Source of the DNA: Natronincola peptidivorans
GTDB lineage: Bacteria; Bacillota; Clostridia; Peptostreptococcales; Natronincolaceae
NCBI RefSeq assembly: GCF_900111615.1
Contig: NZ_FOHU01000008.1
Location: forward strand, 1-64,000
Reading direction: 5' to 3'
DNA length: 64,000 bases
The position numbers were made by a program, and so were the translations under genes. Position 1 is the first letter of the stretch. Every line of letters starts with the position of its first letter. This document shows positions 53,276 through 61,355 of the stretch, piece by piece. A model generated the notes under the pieces. That model saw only the letters and a program-made list of their open reading frames with translations, was not told where the DNA came from and searched no databases.

Positions 53276-54055
53276 CTATGGTACCAAAACATTTTTTCCA
53301 TATCCAATAACTGCCGCCCCTATAGCGCCAATATACTGAGATAATGGAGAAGAGTGAATTGCAACATCTAGCTTTTTCTCTAAAAAAATCTTTAATAAGG
53401 GATTTTTCGATACCCCGCCTGAAAAAAAGACCTTATTTTCTACTCCTACTCTACTGGCCAGTGAATAGGTTTTGTTTGAAACAGATTGTAATAGTCCTGC
53501 TGCTATACTTTCCTTTGATGCCCCCTCTGCCATCAAGCTTACTACCTCAGATTCTGCAAAGACTGTACACATGCTATTAATCTTCTGAGGCTCTGCACCT
53601 TCAGCAATGGTTGAAAGTTCACTGATATCTATCTCTAAGACATGGGCCATCACCTGCAGAAATCTTCCTGTGCCGGCGGCACATTTATCATTCATTAAAA
53701 AGTCCAAGACATTTCCTTTTGCATCCAATTTTACAACTTTACTGTCCTGTCCTCCAATATCAATAACGGTTCTAACCTCATGATCAAAGTAGTGGGCACC
53801 AACACCATGACAGGTAATCTCAGTTACTTTTTTATCTAAAAAAGGTAAGGAGATTCGCCCATAGCCGGTACCAACAATGACTTTGATCTGTTGCCTCTCT
53901 ATTTTTCCTTCCTGCAATAAAGTGGCTAATACCTTTTCACCTGTCTCTCTCGGACTCCACCCAGTAGGTAATATAACCTTGGAAATAATGTCTTCTCCGT
54001 TAAATACTACAGCCTTACTGGCTACTGATCCTATATCGATTCCTACGCTATACAT
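53276..54055 (-). CDS. 2-hydroxyacyl-CoA dehydratase activase-type ATPase
   Basis: A 259-residue ATPase of the BadF/BadG/HgdC (ASKHA) family. The phosphate loops are SVGIDIGSVASKAVV (about 2-17) and VIDIGGQDSKVV (about 100-111), and the 4Fe-4S cluster shared by the dimer is held by the cysteine in NDKCAAGTGRFLQVMAHVL and the one in SMCTVFAESEVVSL. The adenosine motif is FFSGGVSKNPLL. Such activators drive a single low-potential electron into a partner reductase by ATP hydrolysis. The partner is encoded directly upstream at 54155-55312. The start has AGGAAGTG. Confidence 0.93.
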   Translation of the reverse strand: MYSVGIDIGSVASKAVVFNGEDIISKVILPTGWSPRETGEKVLATLLQEGKIERQQIKVIVGTGYGRISLPFLDKKVTEITCHGVGAHYFDHEVRTVIDIGGQDSKVVKLDAKGNVLDFLMNDKCAAGTGRFLQVMAHVLEIDISELSTIAEGAEPQKINSMCTVFAESEVVSLMAEGASKESIAAGLLQSVSNKTYSLASRVGVENKVFFSGGVSKNPLLKIFLEKKLDVAIHSSPLSQYIGAIGAAVIGYGKNVLVP

Positions 54056-54111
54056 TTTCTCACTTCCTTGTTGTTATTGATTGTTGTTTCTTCTCATAAA
54101 TATATTAAAGG

Positions 54112-54142
54112 AAAAAAAGAGCTTCTGTAAAAAGAAACTCTT
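54112..54142 (-). terminator. Terminator between the reductase and activase genes
   Basis: AGAGTTTCT and AGAAGCTCT (one G-T pair, 54118-54126 with 54133-54141) form a stem followed by TTTTTTTCC on the minus strand. It would lower, or regulate, read-through into the activase gene. Confidence 0.7.
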
Positions 54143-54154
54143 CATGATATTTTT

Positions 54155-55312
54155 CTATTTTACTGTTTCTAAGAAAGACTCCAGGAAGGCCTCTATCCTT
54201 ACTTTAATTTGTCCTGCATCCGAATCAGAATAATCTGTTTCAATCTGTATGAAGGGAAGCTTAAGTTGATTCTTTACAAAGTTCTTTACAGTAAAGGATT
54301 CAATGTTATAGGTGTGACAGGCTTGCCATGTTAGGTCTACTACTGCATCCACCTGATATGCCTCAACAAGTCTCTGGATTAAATCTAGTCTTCCATTATT
54401 TGGTGACATGCATGAACATGGTGTAGATAGATATTTTTCAGCTAAAGCAGTAATGGGATCCTTGTCCTCATCTATCATGCTGTCTAGACCCTTGTAGCCT
54501 GTACAGTTTTCCAAAGCTACTACGCTGGCTCCAGATTCTTCAAGTATTTTTAATACTTTTTCAGAACCACTTCCAATAGGTACACCTGTTAATAATACTC
54601 TAGGAGCATTTTCATCAAAGGCAAATTTTCCTGCTGCCATTTGCTCCTCCGTTTCTTTAATTAAATCTTCGATTAATTGAATCCCAGCTTCCTTATTTAC
54701 ATTAAATCCTTTTAACCATTGAGCTAACATCATATCCATACCTGTCAATGGTGCTGGCTTATGGGCATTTAACTGATGCAGCTTTTTCATTGCTGCTCTT
54801 TCTCTATTTGCTAATTTGATAGCATCCCTTAGTTTTTCCTCAGTGATTTCCACACCAAATTCATTTTCTAAGAAGCCTTTGAACCGCTCCATCTGATGCT
54901 TCCAATAAGCCAAGGCTTCTTCTCCTTCACTCGTCTGAGGTAGATTCATAATATGCATCGGTTTGATTTTGCCCATTAACTCATACATTTTTTTCTTTCC
55001 ATCACATGTGGTCTCTGCTAATAACACATCTGAGAAATAGAAATAAGGACATGTATCTGTGATAGCAAATCCATAGCTGGATTTAATCAATGGACATAGG
55101 TTCCTTGGTAACTCTTTTTCTGCCTCTTCAATAGGCTCCTGCTTTGTACCACATAGGGTTACAGGTATAGCACCTGCTGCCATAGCTATTTCCTGTGGTG
55201 AAAATACACAGTACATTCCCACAACCTTTTGTCCTGCTTCACTAGCTTCTTTGATTTTAACAGAATTAATCCCTCTCAAGCCTTCTACTTCTTCCATCAG
55301 TTTTGGTCTCAA
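54155..55312 (-). CDS. 2-hydroxyacyl-CoA dehydratase family protein, double-cubane-cluster reductase type
   Basis: A protein of about 385 residues of the HgdB/FldC superfamily, most like the YjiM group that includes the double-cubane cluster protein of Carboxydothermus. Cysteines that may hold the clusters are in VVGMYCVFSP, NLCPLIKSS, DTCPYFYFSD, TTCDGKKKMYELM, ENCTGYKG, TPCSCMSPNNGR and WQACHTYNIES. With the ATP-driven activase next to it, it should perform a low-potential reduction of an unknown substrate. I prefer the TTG at 55312, seven bases after GAGGGGG, over an ATG at 55348 that has no binding site. It could instead be a true hydroxyacyl-CoA dehydratase subunit, but no second subunit gene is present. 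Confidence 0.85.
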   Translation of the reverse strand: MRPKLMEEVEGLRGINSVKIKEASEAGQKVVGMYCVFSPQEIAMAAGAIPVTLCGTKQEPIEEAEKELPRNLCPLIKSSYGFAITDTCPYFYFSDVLLAETTCDGKKKMYELMGKIKPMHIMNLPQTSEGEEALAYWKHQMERFKGFLENEFGVEITEEKLRDAIKLANRERAAMKKLHQLNAHKPAPLTGMDMMLAQWLKGFNVNKEAGIQLIEDLIKETEEQMAAGKFAFDENAPRVLLTGVPIGSGSEKVLKILEESGASVVALENCTGYKGLDSMIDEDKDPITALAEKYLSTPCSCMSPNNGRLDLIQRLVEAYQVDAVVDLTWQACHTYNIESFTVKNFVKNQLKLPFIQIETDYSDSDAGQIKVRIEAFLESFLETVK

Positions 55313-55447
55313 TGCTATTCCCCCTCTATTTGATTTATCGCCATACATTGCATTTCGTTAATTCATTCACTTTAAAGTTTATCATAGGGTCAATTCATCT
55401 ACCAATCGTATTTTTCTATTCTGTTTTTAGTATCGATAAAAAAATCG

Positions 55448-55476
55448 AATAAAAAAACCGTCTAAAAAGACGGTTT
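55448..55476 (-). terminator. Intrinsic terminator of the VOC protein gene
   Basis: AAACCGTCT and AGACGGTTT form a 9-bp stem with a 4-base loop, then TTTTATTCG on the minus strand. Confidence 0.87.
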
Positions 55477-55496
55477 AACCAAATTATTACTGCCTA

Positions 55497-55862
55497 TTAA
55501 TACTGCTGTTCAAGCAATAAAATATTATTTCCATCAAGATCCTTCAAGTTCATTTCTCTGCCACCCCAGTCAGCAATAATAGGTGGATCTAGCTCAACGC
55601 CTTTTGCTTTTAGTTCTTCATAGGTGGTGTCTAGATTATCACAGGAAAAAACAAAGTTTGCTTTTCCTACATGTCCTTTACCCCATTTTTTTTCATCCCA
55701 AATAACAATACCTGCTTCTGTCTTATTAAAACCAATTTTTGCTCCATCATAGTTGCCAAAACCTTCAAATACGATTGGAATACCCAGTTTGTCGTTATAA
55801 AACTCCACAAGTCTTTTGGTATTCTCCGTATAAATGTTAATACATTCAAATCTTTTAATCAT
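55497..55862 (-). CDS. VOC (glyoxalase/bleomycin resistance) family protein
   Basis: A 121-residue single vicinal-oxygen-chelate protein: CINIYTENTKRLVEFYNDKLGIPIVFEG opens the first beta-alpha-beta-beta-beta module, and ANFVFSCDNLDTTYEELKAKGVELDPP with GREMNLKDLDGNNILLLEQ forms the second. The expected metal ligands are partly replaced (no histidine at the first position), and the final glutamate of LLLEQ is kept, so lyase activity is doubtful. Its start overlaps the end of the Cdd1-like gene by eight bases. The function is unknown. Confidence 0.85.
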   Translation of the reverse strand: MIKRFECINIYTENTKRLVEFYNDKLGIPIVFEGFGNYDGAKIGFNKTEAGIVIWDEKKWGKGHVGKANFVFSCDNLDTTYEELKAKGVELDPPIIADWGGREMNLKDLDGNNILLLEQQY

Positions 55863-56136
55863 TTGTTATCCCCCTCTTTTTTCTGTCCTTCCAGTTCCAC
55901 CATTTTAAAAGCTCAGGATCATATTCTTGGTTTTCTGCATAGTATACTGCACATCGAAATACATAAAGAAGGCAAGGATCAAAATGAAATCTCTCCATGT
56001 GACATAGCCTCTCATAGAGTTCCTGTGGATCACGTCCCTTTAAATCGGTAACTTTGCTAATGCCCACCTGTTGGAAATAAGCTTCAATTTTTTTACCTAC
56101 ACCAGGTATTTCAATTAGCTGGTCTTTTGGCCTCAT
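55855..56136 (-). CDS. Helix-hairpin-helix protein of the 'pathogenicity locus' (Cdd1) family
   Basis: A 93-residue protein with the helix-hairpin-helix LIEIPGVGKKIEAYFQQVGI (about 9-28), VTDLKGRDPQELYERLCHMERFHFDPCLLYVFRCAVYYAE and a WWNWKDRKK tail. It is recognisable as the Cdd1 family (Pfam 'Pathogenicity locus'), first named after a gene flanking the C. difficile toxin locus but found widely with no known link to virulence; it probably binds DNA or nucleotides. The ATG at 56136 has GAGGG upstream and gives the usual family size; an extension to 56250 would overlap the AraC gene. Confidence 0.83.
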   Translation of the reverse strand: MRPKDQLIEIPGVGKKIEAYFQQVGISKVTDLKGRDPQELYERLCHMERFHFDPCLLYVFRCAVYYAENQEYDPELLKWWNWKDRKKRGITND

Positions 56137-56206
56137 CCTATATCCCTCACTTTTTCTCAGTTTATCCCATGGTAGAAATACTGTATTGTAAAAATGCGAC
56201 ATTTTT

Positions 56207-57043
56207 CTATTTTGCATGTAATAGTGCCTCCAAAGGGCTTCTTCCGGCATATCTCTTGAAACTGTTAATCAAATGAGGCTGATCACTATATCCATATTTA
56301 TAAACGATTTCTTGAAAATCTTTTTCCCTAGCATAATATAATTCCTGCCATACATTTTGAAATCTCACTAAATCCACTGTTTTTTTGGGGGTAACACCGA
56401 TATGCTCCATAAAAATTCGCTCCAGCTGTCTTTGGCTTACAGCAGTTTTCCTACTTAAATCAGATATCTGTATTACTCCTTTTTCCTTCAATATGTAGTA
56501 TATTGCATTCATAACATTATCATTTCTACTATGATTTTTATACAAACGTTCAATTAGATATTTTTCTACAATCATTATTCTTTCTTTAATGCTGGGCTTT
56601 TCTATAAGTATAGCCTCAAGCTTCTTTTTAAAATCATGAAAGTACTCTTCAGAGTCTGCACAGCAATTTAAAGCTCTTTTCATACCCATATCAGAAAAAA
56701 GAGCTACTGCCCAGAAGTTAAAACGTATACCAAAAGTTGATTTTAAAGTGGTTTTTGCAGATTCCCTGATATAAAATGCTTTATCATTGATACCATAAAA
56801 ATTACAACTGATATTATTGTTTAAATAATCTACCTGAAAGATAATATCCATACAAGCGTCGGGGATGACTATACTTGATTGAGGAGAATTAGTATCTTCA
56901 TTAAAGGTTGTTATAGGTTCAGGTGATCCCCAGAAGCATCTAATATATGGTTTTAGAATAGTACAAGGTGGTATTTCTACATAGCTTTCTGTATTTCCAG
57001 GCCTAGCAGTGATGGGTCTAAAGTGTTTTGCCATATTATACAT
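56207..57043 (-). CDS. AraC family transcriptional regulator
   Basis: A 278-residue regulator. The N-terminal half (about 15-150) is a sensory domain of the DUF6597 type, with YVEIPPCTILKPYIRCFWGS and IVIPDACMDIIFQV. The C-terminal AraC-type double helix-turn-helix (about 175-275) has VIQISDLSRKTAVSQRQLERIFMEHIGVTPKK and FQEIVYKYGYSDQPHLINSFKRYAGRSPLEAL. The signal is unknown. It follows the DUF4179 gene by 27 bases and precedes the Cdd1-like gene by 70. GGAGGTGATCC is the binding site. It may act on its own operon. Confidence 0.9.
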   Translation of the reverse strand: MYNMAKHFRPITARPGNTESYVEIPPCTILKPYIRCFWGSPEPITTFNEDTNSPQSSIVIPDACMDIIFQVDYLNNNISCNFYGINDKAFYIRESAKTTLKSTFGIRFNFWAVALFSDMGMKRALNCCADSEEYFHDFKKKLEAILIEKPSIKERIMIVEKYLIERLYKNHSRNDNVMNAIYYILKEKGVIQISDLSRKTAVSQRQLERIFMEHIGVTPKKTVDLVRFQNVWQELYYAREKDFQEIVYKYGYSDQPHLINSFKRYAGRSPLEALLHAK

Positions 57044-57070
57044 TTAAGGATCACCTCCCTTAGTAGATAT

Positions 57071-58474
57071 TTATTCTAACTCAATCTTAATACTTTCCTC
57101 TGCTATCCGATTTTCTCTATAGCCTCTGATGACTAAAGCACTGGGGACAATTTCATCTGGTCCTCTAACTTCTAGAGGTAAATTCTCTCTGCCAGGAGAA
57201 TGCTTTAAAGTAATAAGGCTTTTTGTAGTATATATAGTTGGATTTTTCATATTCATTGTATAGTAAAAATAGTTATCCTGATTTCCCTCTACCTTTGCTC
57301 CATCACTATCAACAATATAGTATTCCTGCCAATCCTGTACTGGATAAACAAAGGCATTACCTTCTGTTCGAAAATCTATTTCTAATTCTTCGTAGTTTCT
57401 ATCCTCCATAGACTCTTTAATGATAATTTCTGTTGTATCCTCTCCTATATTAATGCTTTCTATGATGATACTGCTGCCCATATATTCAAATTCCTGTGGA
57501 AAGCCTTGGTCCATATGGATGTCAAAGCTTTTGTAGGCATTGGCTTTAACATGCACGCCATAGCCTCCTACTTTTACTTCTATTTCTTCAGGCTTATCTA
57601 GATACATGGCATCAAACTCTCTAATAACCATTGTTCTTTGCTTTCTATTGTTTGCATATTGGCTTTGAGAGCTTCCCACACCTCCGAAGAATCTCTCTAC
57701 ATATTCCTTTCCATTGCTAAAAAGCTGTACATTATTAAAGTGCTCTAAGGTGTATTCCCAGGTTTGATTATGTTGAAAATTGTAGGTTAGTAGAGTGGAT
57801 GTAGGACCTATGGTTAATGTCTCTAAGGTTAAGATATTGCCCTCTACCTCTAGTTCTTTATTGATATCATAGGTTGCTACATCATAGACTGAAACAGGTA
57901 TTTCGAAGCTCCAGTTACCTTCCACTACTTTATCTGAGTCTACGAGATTGCTTTCCAATTCTTTGATGTTTAAAAACAAGGTTGATTCTTTTTCTGTTAA
58001 TGGCTGTAGGTTGATAAGGAGCCTTCGTCGAAAAGGGTCCTCCGAATGCAGTGTTAATAGGGAGTAATTTGCACCATGGAGTTCCTCTGGTATATCTGCA
58101 TCATACTCTAAACTCCCTTCAAACTCTATACCATCTCTGGTGGTACCATAAAGATCCTTTTGCTTCAAATCCTCTATCTCAAGTAGAATCACGGTTTTTA
58201 TATCATCTGCCAATATGCTCTCTACTGTAATCTTTATATCCTCATCAATAGCTGTGAGATTTAACTTATCACCATACCCCTCCTCCAGCAACTCATAAAC
58301 AGGGCGGCTCTCTCTGACACTTAATTCTTGCCACCAGCTGAAAACACCAAAGGCATCAGTAGCTACTACAGTTACTATAAATAACACCATGATGATGGTC
58401 ATAATAGTTATAGTGCGCAGCTTTTTCTTATAAATCACTTCAAATAATTTCTTACTAATACTTTTAAAGTCCAA
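57071..58474 (-). CDS. DUF4179 domain-containing membrane protein (anti-sigma-like)
   Basis: A 467-residue membrane protein with one helix near the N-terminus (about 20-42) and a large outer part. ESRPVYELLEEGYGDKLNLTAIDEDIKITVESILADD-like sequence is typical of DUF4179, and the C-terminal 150 residues resemble DUF5643 seen in the same proteins. Such proteins are usually encoded just after an ECF sigma factor and act as anti-sigma factors, but here no sigma gene is present, and the cytoplasmic part is only about 20 residues, too short for the usual sigma-binding domain. Start is TTG at 58474 behind GGCGGTGA. It is the first gene of the operon with the AraC, Cdd1-like and VOC genes. Confidence 0.75.
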   Translation of the reverse strand: MDFKSISKKLFEVIYKKKLRTITIMTIIMVLFIVTVVATDAFGVFSWWQELSVRESRPVYELLEEGYGDKLNLTAIDEDIKITVESILADDIKTVILLEIEDLKQKDLYGTTRDGIEFEGSLEYDADIPEELHGANYSLLTLHSEDPFRRRLLINLQPLTEKESTLFLNIKELESNLVDSDKVVEGNWSFEIPVSVYDVATYDINKELEVEGNILTLETLTIGPTSTLLTYNFQHNQTWEYTLEHFNNVQLFSNGKEYVERFFGGVGSSQSQYANNRKQRTMVIREFDAMYLDKPEEIEVKVGGYGVHVKANAYKSFDIHMDQGFPQEFEYMGSSIIIESINIGEDTTEIIIKESMEDRNYEELEIDFRTEGNAFVYPVQDWQEYYIVDSDGAKVEGNQDNYFYYTMNMKNPTIYTTKSLITLKHSPGRENLPLEVRGPDEIVPSALVIRGYRENRIAEESIKIELE

Positions 58475-58544
58475 ATTTCTTCACCGCCTTTTCATCCATT
58501 TGAATCATAAATAATAGCTCTTACTAGATTTAATCCTATCTTTT

Positions 58545-58574
58545 AATAAGAAAGACATCTAAAATACAGATGCC
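58545..58574 (-). terminator. Possible terminator of the SDR gene
   Basis: GGCATCT and AGATGTC (one G-T pair) form a 7-bp stem followed by TTTCTTATT on the minus strand, next to the stop codon. Confidence 0.6.
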
Positions 58575-59320
58575 TATTCCTCATAAATCATTTTTTTCGT
58601 CATGCCGCCATCCACTACAAGATTTTCTCCATTGATGAAGTCATTTTCATCATCAGTTAAGAATAAACAAGCTCTAGCAATATCCTCTGGCTTTCCTACC
58701 CTTTGGGCTGGGTGCTGAGCATGGTCCACCTCTCTTAAGCCCTTATAGTCTCCAGTTTCTATCCAACCTGGACTAATGGCATTTACTTTTATATTGTCTT
58801 TGCTTAAGGATACCGCCAATGCATGGGTCAAGGATACAATGCCCCCCTTTGATGCTGCATAGGCTTCAGCATTGGGCTCTGACATTAGATGCCTAGTGGA
58901 GGCAATGTTAATGATTTTTCCTCCTCCTATGTCCTTCATATGCTTAGCAAATTCCTTGGCTGTAACAAAGTGGCTTCTTAAATTCACATTGATAATTTCA
59001 TCCCATTCGTCTATCGTTAAATCATATAAGGATTTAAATTTACTAATGCCTGCGTTGTTTATTAATATATCCAGTCTACCGTAGTGATTGATAATGTAAT
59101 CCATCATCTCTGTGATTTCTATTGTATTTGCCAGGTTTATTCTGTAAAATCTCGCATCATATTTCAGGCCTTGATATTGTTTCTCTAGATTTCGTCCGTT
59201 CTCCTCATCTATATCTGCCATCACTACCCTTGCCCCTGCTTTTCCATAGGCAGCGGCTATGATTTTACCAATACCATTGGCAGCCCCGGTTACTAATACT
59301 ACCTTCTTTTCAAATCTCAT
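58574..59320 (-). CDS. Short-chain dehydrogenase/reductase (classical SDR)
   Basis: A 248-residue NAD(P)-dependent oxidoreductase. It has the glycine motif VLVTGAANGIGK (9-20), the DIDEEN segment with an aspartate after the second strand (suggesting NAD rather than NADP), DILINNAGIS, catalytic serine in IINIASTRHL, the YxxxK pair in EAYAASKGG and INGENLVVDGG near the end. The substrate is unknown. It shares a transcript with the PC4-like gene 14 bases upstream. Start has AGGAGGATAAC. Confidence 0.92.
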   Translation of the reverse strand: MRFEKKVVLVTGAANGIGKIIAAAYGKAGARVVMADIDEENGRNLEKQYQGLKYDARFYRINLANTIEITEMMDYIINHYGRLDILINNAGISKFKSLYDLTIDEWDEIINVNLRSHFVTAKEFAKHMKDIGGGKIINIASTRHLMSEPNAEAYAASKGGIVSLTHALAVSLSKDNIKVNAISPGWIETGDYKGLREVDHAQHPAQRVGKPEDIARACLFLTDDENDFINGENLVVDGGMTKKMIYEE

Positions 59321-59334
59321 AGTTTGTTATCCTC

Positions 59335-59556
59335 CTATAAGTCCATGTCGTTCAATAGGTCCCTTAACTTCTTCAATTCTTCCTTTGTTAAGGTAATACC
59401 TTTCCCCATTTTTGCATATTCTGGAGCCCAATCCCGGATATCATATTTAGCCTCTCTAGCGTTCCAGCTAATATAGTTCAATTCCTTCTTCCATCCTTTT
59501 GGGGATTCTGATAAAGCGCCAAAGTTTTTAATAATATCAAATTTTATCTCTGCCAT
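59335..59556 (-). CDS. YdbC family protein (PC4-like single-stranded DNA-binding fold)
   Basis: A 73-residue protein of the YdbC/PC4 family: FDIIKNFGALSESPKGWKKELNYISWN and AKYDIRDWAPEYAKMGKGITLTKEELKKLRDLL match the family from end to end. The eukaryotic PC4 fold binds single-stranded DNA, and Lactococcus YdbC does the same in structural work; a role in transcription or replication is inferred. The start has GGAGG. It is the first gene of a pair with the SDR. Confidence 0.9.
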   Translation of the reverse strand: MAEIKFDIIKNFGALSESPKGWKKELNYISWNAREAKYDIRDWAPEYAKMGKGITLTKEELKKLRDLLNDMDL

Positions 59557-59689
59557 TTCATTGTCCTCCTTTATTTTAATTCAATATATATCCTAATTAC
59601 TTCTCTTGTGTTTCATTATATCATCTTCTTGAGAGGATATAAAATTATAAAGGCAACTAATGTATTTCCTAGGTAATAAAATAGCATGT

Positions 59690-59736
59690 AATATTAAAGG
59701 CCATGTAGATTTTTTTAATCTAATCCATGGCCCTTA
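59690..59736 (-). terminator. Intrinsic terminator of the folate operon
   Basis: AAGGGCCATG and CATGGCCTTT enclose an inner TAGATT/AATCTA pair, followed by AATATTACA on the minus strand, ten bases beyond the aroF stop. Confidence 0.7.
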
Positions 59737-59745
59737 TAAAATATA

Positions 59746-60522
59746 TTAAACATTCTTTCTAACCCTGCTATATTCTTCAAATGTCAAGGATTGATGGCCA
59801 TCGCTTAAGGCACATGGGGGATCAGGATGGACCTCTATCATTAATCCATCTGCTCCACAGGCTAAGGCAGCTCTCGACATAGGGGCTACCAGCTCTTTGA
59901 TACCTGTACCATGACTGGGGTCTACAATTACTGGCAGTCCTGTTTCCTTCTGCATGATAGGAACTGCAGCTAAATCTAAAGTGTTTCTAGTATAGTTATC
60001 AAAGCTTCTGATTCCTCTTTCACAAAGTATAATTCTTTTATTTCCATGAAGGGCCAGATATTCAGCCGCCATAATCCACTCCTGTATAGTGGCACACATT
60101 CCTCTTTTTAAAAGAATTGGTTTATTTAAACCTCCTAATGTTTTCAATAGGGAATAATTAAACATATTTCTTGAGCCAACTTGGATGATATCAGCATACT
60201 CCATCACTACATCCATATGCCCTTCATCCATCAGCTCAGTTACTATAGGTAGACCTGCCGCCTCCCCTGCTTCCTTTAGGTATTCAAGGGCTTGTATCCC
60301 CAGTCCTTGAAAAGCATAAGGACTGGTCCTGGGTTTAAAGGCCCCTCCCCTTAACACATCTACCCCTATCTCCTTTAGGGCAAAGGCTGCTTCCATGATT
60401 TGCTCTTTTGATTCTACTGAGCACGGTCCAGCTATATAAATAGGCGGATGATCTCCTCCTACCCTAATCTTTCCAATATTGACGCTGATTGTTTCCCCGG
60501 TTAAGATTCTTTTATCCTTCAT
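59746..60522 (-). CDS. aroF: 3-deoxy-7-phosphoheptulonate synthase (type I beta)
   Basis: A 258-residue DAHP synthase that joins phosphoenolpyruvate and erythrose 4-phosphate at the head of the shikimate pathway. The barrel motifs are [11 protein letters not shown] with the metal cysteine, [36 protein letters not shown] and [14 protein letters not shown]. It lacks the N-terminal ferredoxin-like regulatory domain of longer type I beta enzymes, so it is probably not inhibited through that domain. KDO-8-phosphate synthase is related, but the KPRTSPYAF form and context favour DAHP synthase. It is the last gene of the folate operon and overlaps folK by 11 bases; it feeds chorismate to pabB. Confidence 0.93.
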   Translation of the reverse strand: MKDKRILTGETISVNIGKIRVGGDHPPIYIAGPCSVESKEQIMEAAFALKEIGVDVLRGGAFKPRTSPYAFQGLGIQALEYLKEAGEAAGLPIVTELMDEGHMDVVMEYADIIQVGSRNMFNYSLLKTLGGLNKPILLKRGMCATIQEWIMAAEYLALHGNKRIILCERGIRSFDNYTRNTLDLAAVPIMQKETGLPVIVDPSHGTGIKELVAPMSRAALACGADGLMIEVHPDPPCALSDGHQSLTFEEYSRVRKNV

Positions 60523-60997
60523 TCTCTACCTTCCTAATTCCTTCAGTATCAAGGTTTTCTAATATATGCCTTATGTTTTTATCATGAATGATAATATCTT
60601 TTGCAAGCTCATATAATGGTACCATAACAAAAGCTCTTTCCACCATGCGGGGGTGAGGTATTGTTAATTTTTCATCCTCCGTGGTATAGTTTTCAAATAG
60701 TAAAATGTCTACATCAATAGTTCTAGGTCCCCACCTTATGATTCGCTTTCTTTTTAATGTTTCCTCAATATGATTACAATATGCCAATAAATTATAAGGC
60801 TCTAGGGTTGTAGTAATCTCCACCACTGCATTTAGAAAAATATCCTGGTGGATATACCCTACTGGATCCGTTTCATAATAGGAAGAGGTGTTTATTACGT
60901 TTATAGCTTCATGCTGCTGCAGCAGATCTATAGCATTATCAATGTGTTCCTTTTTATCATCTATATTGCTGCCTAAACCCAGGTATACTCTAGCCAT
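60512..60997 (-). CDS. folK: 2-amino-4-hydroxy-6-hydroxymethyldihydropteridine pyrophosphokinase
   Basis: A 161-residue enzyme that activates 6-hydroxymethyl-dihydropterin with pyrophosphate for dihydropteroate synthesis. The family pattern starts [20 protein letters not shown] and continues [24 protein letters not shown] and [14 protein letters not shown], with the [14 protein letters not shown] segment following. The length is normal. It overlaps folB upstream by eight bases and aroF downstream by 11. Confidence 0.96.
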   Translation of the reverse strand: MARVYLGLGSNIDDKKEHIDNAIDLLQQHEAINVINTSSYYETDPVGYIHQDIFLNAVVEITTTLEPYNLLAYCNHIEETLKRKRIIRWGPRTIDVDILLFENYTTEDEKLTIPHPRMVERAFVMVPLYELAKDIIIHDKNIRHILENLDTEGIRKVENEG

Positions 60998-61355
60998 TAT
61001 TTTTTCTCCTTATTTCTATGGCAAAATAATCATAGATCCCGTTTACTGGAGCTTCTGGTTTCTTTATATTTACTACAATCTCTTTTACTATTGGGAAAGC
61101 TCCCAGGATTTTTTCGGCAATCTTCTCTGCCAGTGCCTCTATTAATTTAAAACGTTGATTTTCAACAATGTCCTTGACGATGCTATAAGCTTCTGCATAA
61201 TTAACAGTATCTGTAACATGATCACTGCCTCCAGCAGTTTTTAAGTCCACATACAATTCTATATCCAAAAAAAATTTTTGCCCCAAAACATTTTCCTCTG
61301 GCAAAACACCATGGTATCCATAAAACCCTAAATTTTTCATCATAATTTTATCCAT
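60990..61355 (-). CDS. folB: Dihydroneopterin aldolase
   Basis: A 121-residue enzyme that converts dihydroneopterin to hydroxymethyl-dihydropterin and glycolaldehyde. The conserved start MKNLGFYGYHGVLPEENVLGQKFFLDIEL includes the active-site tyrosine and glutamate, followed by DTVNYAEAYSIVKDIVE, the LIEALAEKIAEKIL helix with the pterin-anchoring glutamate, and the final KKPEAPVNGIYDYFAIEI with the catalytic lysine. It overlaps folP by eight bases. Confidence 0.95.
   Translation of the reverse strand: MDKIMMKNLGFYGYHGVLPEENVLGQKFFLDIELYVDLKTAGGSDHVTDTVNYAEAYSIVKDIVENQRFKLIEALAEKIAEKILGAFPIVKEIVVNIKKPEAPVNGIYDYFAIEIRRKNNG

Noticed and set aside
56137-56250. Longer N-terminus for the Cdd1-like protein
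   Set aside because: The extension lies partly inside the AraC gene and has no ribosome binding site, whereas ATG 56136 has GAGGG and gives the usual length.
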